Assembly: GCA_030668905.1 (NCBI GenBank)
Contig: DAOVEQ010000054.1
Coordinates: forward strand, 1-7,140
Length of the DNA stretch: 7,140 bases
Source of the DNA: Thermococci archaeon
GTDB taxonomy: Archaea; Methanobacteriota_B; Thermococci; Methanofastidiosales; B48-G16
Direction: 5' to 3'
A model generated the notes under the pieces. The model was not told the origin of the DNA. It made no database searches and was given only the letters and a program-made list of their open reading frames with translations. How positions within the stretch are numbered: the first letter of the stretch is position 1; every line of letters begins with the position of its first letter. A program made the translations under genes and the position numbers. Of this stretch, positions 5,826 to 7,140 are shown in pieces.

Positions 5826-6380
5826 ATGGAAGAGGAATTTGTGAGAGTTCCGCAGGACAGAGTCGGGACAATAATTGGAAAACAGGGAAAAACAAAGGAA
5901 GAGATAGAAAAGAATCTCAATGTGAATATAGTTATAAAGGATGGAATGGTAAGAATATCCGAAAAAAATACAGAAGATCCTTTAGCTGTCTGGAAGGCTA
6001 AAGATGTTATTAAGGCGATGGCAAGAGGATTTTCTCCAGAAAAAGCCTTTCAACTATTTAAAAACGGGAAAATATTCGAAATTTTAGATTTAGATCAATA
6101 CGCAAAAACTAAAAATGATTTATTGAGAGAAAAAGGGAGGGTAATCGGTAAAAATGGAAAAACCAGGGAGTATATAGAGCACATGACAGGGGCATATGTA
6201 TCTGTCTATGGTAAAACTGTATCTTTTATCGGTGATTTTGAAGAGGTTTACGATGCAAAAAAAGCCGTGGAGATTATATTGAGGGGTAAACCTCACTCAG
6301 CAGCTTATTATTACCTGGAAAATGTTGCAAAAGAGAGAAAAAAAGCAGATAAAATAAAAATATGGAAGGAAAGTAAATGA
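5826..6380 (+). CDS. KH-domain RNA-binding protein, archaeal Dim2/Pno1 homologue
   Basis: This 184-residue protein has two KH (RNA-binding) domains. The first has VRVPQDRVGTIIGKQGKTKE (6-25) with its GxxG loop GKQG at 18-21. The second has REKGRVIGKNGKTREYIE with GKNG at 108-111, followed by the conserved end GKPHSAAYYYLE (154-165). This two-KH layout and ending identify the archaeal relative of eukaryotic Dim2/Pno1 (Krr1-like), which binds near the 3' end of small-subunit rRNA during maturation; an archaeal homologue has been reported to bind aIF2-alpha. Its place directly after RIO1 is meaningful, since the eukaryotic counterparts work on the same pre-40S particle. The start is ATG 5826, fixed by AGGTGAT (5816-5822); an extension to 5790 would be RIO1 sequence in another frame. 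The stop overlaps the top6B start (ATGA, 6377-6380). Confidence 0.92.
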   Translation: MEEEFVRVPQDRVGTIIGKQGKTKEEIEKNLNVNIVIKDGMVRISEKNTEDPLAVWKAKDVIKAMARGFSPEKAFQLFKNGKIFEILDLDQYAKTKNDLLREKGRVIGKNGKTREYIEHMTGAYVSVYGKTVSFIGDFEEVYDAKKAVEIILRGKPHSAAYYYLENVAKERKKADKIKIWKESK

Positions 6381-7140
6381 AAACTGCAAATGATCTTTTT
6401 AAAGAGTTCAAAATCTTGAGTGTCTCTGAGTTTTTTAAAAAGAATGCGGATATGCTTGGATACACTGGAAAAATCAGATCTATGACTATTTTGGTCCACG
6501 AGATGGTGACTAACGCTTTAGACGCATGTGAAGAAGCAGGTATTTTGCCTGAGATAAGGGTGGAGATAGATCATAGAGGAGATTCTCATTACGAGATAAG
6601 TGTGGAAGATAACGCTACGGGGATCCCTTTAAAGTTTATCCCGGATGTTTTCGGGAAGATGCTTGCGGGGAGCAAGGCTCACAGAAATATGCAGTCGCGG
6701 GGACAACAGGGAATAGGCGTATCCGGTGCTGTAATGTACTCTCAGGTTACCACAGGACAGCCTGCAGTTATAATTTCCTCTACGGGGGAAGAGATGTGGG
6801 AGGTAAAAATGAACCTGGATCTCCAGAAAAATGCAGGCAAGATAATAGAAAAAAATAAAATTAAAGATAACGGATGGAGAGGCACAAAGATCGTTATAGA
6901 GGCTAAGGATGTTACCTACATCAAATCGAAGTACTCTCCTTATAACTATCTGAGGATGTCTTCTATAGCAAATCCTCACGCAAGGATAGAGTTTATAGAG
7001 CCCGACGGAACAAAGATAGTCTTTCCGAGGTCGTCTAAAACTATGCCAAAGTCGCCAAAGATAATGAAACTTCATCCCAAGGGGATGTCTACTGACGATC
7101 TTCTTGTAATGGCCAGGAATTGCAGAGCAAGGAAATTAGG
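6377..7140 (+). CDS. top6B: DNA topoisomerase VI subunit B, N-terminal part
   Basis: Topo VI is the type IIB topoisomerase of archaea; subunit B binds ATP and drives strand passage, while subunit A cuts the DNA. The frame is open to the right edge, giving the first 254 residues of about 500-650. It begins MKTANDLFKEFKILSVSEFF. The GHKL (Bergerat) ATP-binding fold is visible: N-box EMVTNALDACEEAGILPEI (42-60) with Glu42 and Asn46, then VEDNATGIP (76-84), then SRGQQGIGVSGAVMYSQVTTG (around 107-127), the G-rich lid. IANPHARIEF further on is a family hallmark. The second motif is normally DNGPG in this family; here it reads DNATG, with Ala80 and Thr81. AAGGA (6366-6370) lies six bases before the ATG, which overlaps the KH-protein stop. 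The topoisomerase A subunit gene, expected next, would lie beyond the window. Confidence 0.95.
   Translation, partial: MKTANDLFKEFKILSVSEFFKKNADMLGYTGKIRSMTILVHEMVTNALDACEEAGILPEIRVEIDHRGDSHYEISVEDNATGIPLKFIPDVFGKMLAGSKAHRNMQSRGQQGIGVSGAVMYSQVTTGQPAVIISSTGEEMWEVKMNLDLQKNAGKIIEKNKIKDNGWRGTKIVIEAKDVTYIKSKYSPYNYLRMSSIANPHARIEFIEPDGTKIVFPRSSKTMPKSPKIMKLHPKGMSTDDLLVMARNCRARKL

Noticed and set aside
6629..7075. 148-residue open frame on the minus strand inside top6B
   Set aside because: It is antisense to conserved Topo VI B coding sequence and its composition is that of a shadow frame.

Overview
The window reads as chromosomal DNA from an AT-rich archaeon of the euryarchaeal type. Supporting signs are the archaeal translation and ribosome genes (eL40 zinc ribbon, aIF1A, RIO1 kinase, a Dim2/Pno1-like KH protein, Tsr3), a DNA topoisomerase VI B subunit, TATA-box promoters, and ribosome binding sites of the GGTGAT/GGAGG kind. 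Arg is mostly AGA/AGG, Ile is often ATA, and the proteins are rich in Lys and Glu, which suits a thermophile but does not prove it. I cannot name a species. All supported genes are on the + strand.

Left region (1-820): the C-terminal end of an unrecognised, probably extracellular helical protein stops at 241 and is followed by a T-rich termination signal. Next is a compact RelB/RelE-type toxin-antitoxin pair (antitoxin 318-497, toxin 498-755) with its own TATA-like promoter.

Middle region (821-4141): a TATA box just upstream of 821 leads into gcvPA and gcvPB, the two halves of the glycine-cleavage P-protein. One base after gcvPB begins a rhomboid intramembrane protease with its catalytic Ser and His in place. 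No gcvT, gcvH or lpd gene is in the window.

Right region (4138-7140): without any clear break, the run continues with tsr3, a 47-residue eL40 gene that is easily overlooked, aIF1A (non-ATG start), RIO1, the KH-domain protein and the start of top6B, which runs off the right edge. Most junctions overlap or nearly touch (ATGA, TAATG, 1-base gap). Tsr3, RIO1, the KH protein and aIF1A all act on the small ribosomal subunit or its decoding region, so this part looks like a small-subunit maturation and initiation cluster with eL40 and Topo VI attached.

I see no CRISPR array, transposon, tRNA or rRNA. I do not see a convincing wholly new system. The points most worth a second look are the joining of glycine cleavage, rhomboid and ribosome-biogenesis genes in one tight run, residue changes in the Topo VI B ATP-binding motif and the RIO1 metal-binding loop, the overlooked eL40 gene, and a possible operator on the toxin-antitoxin promoter.
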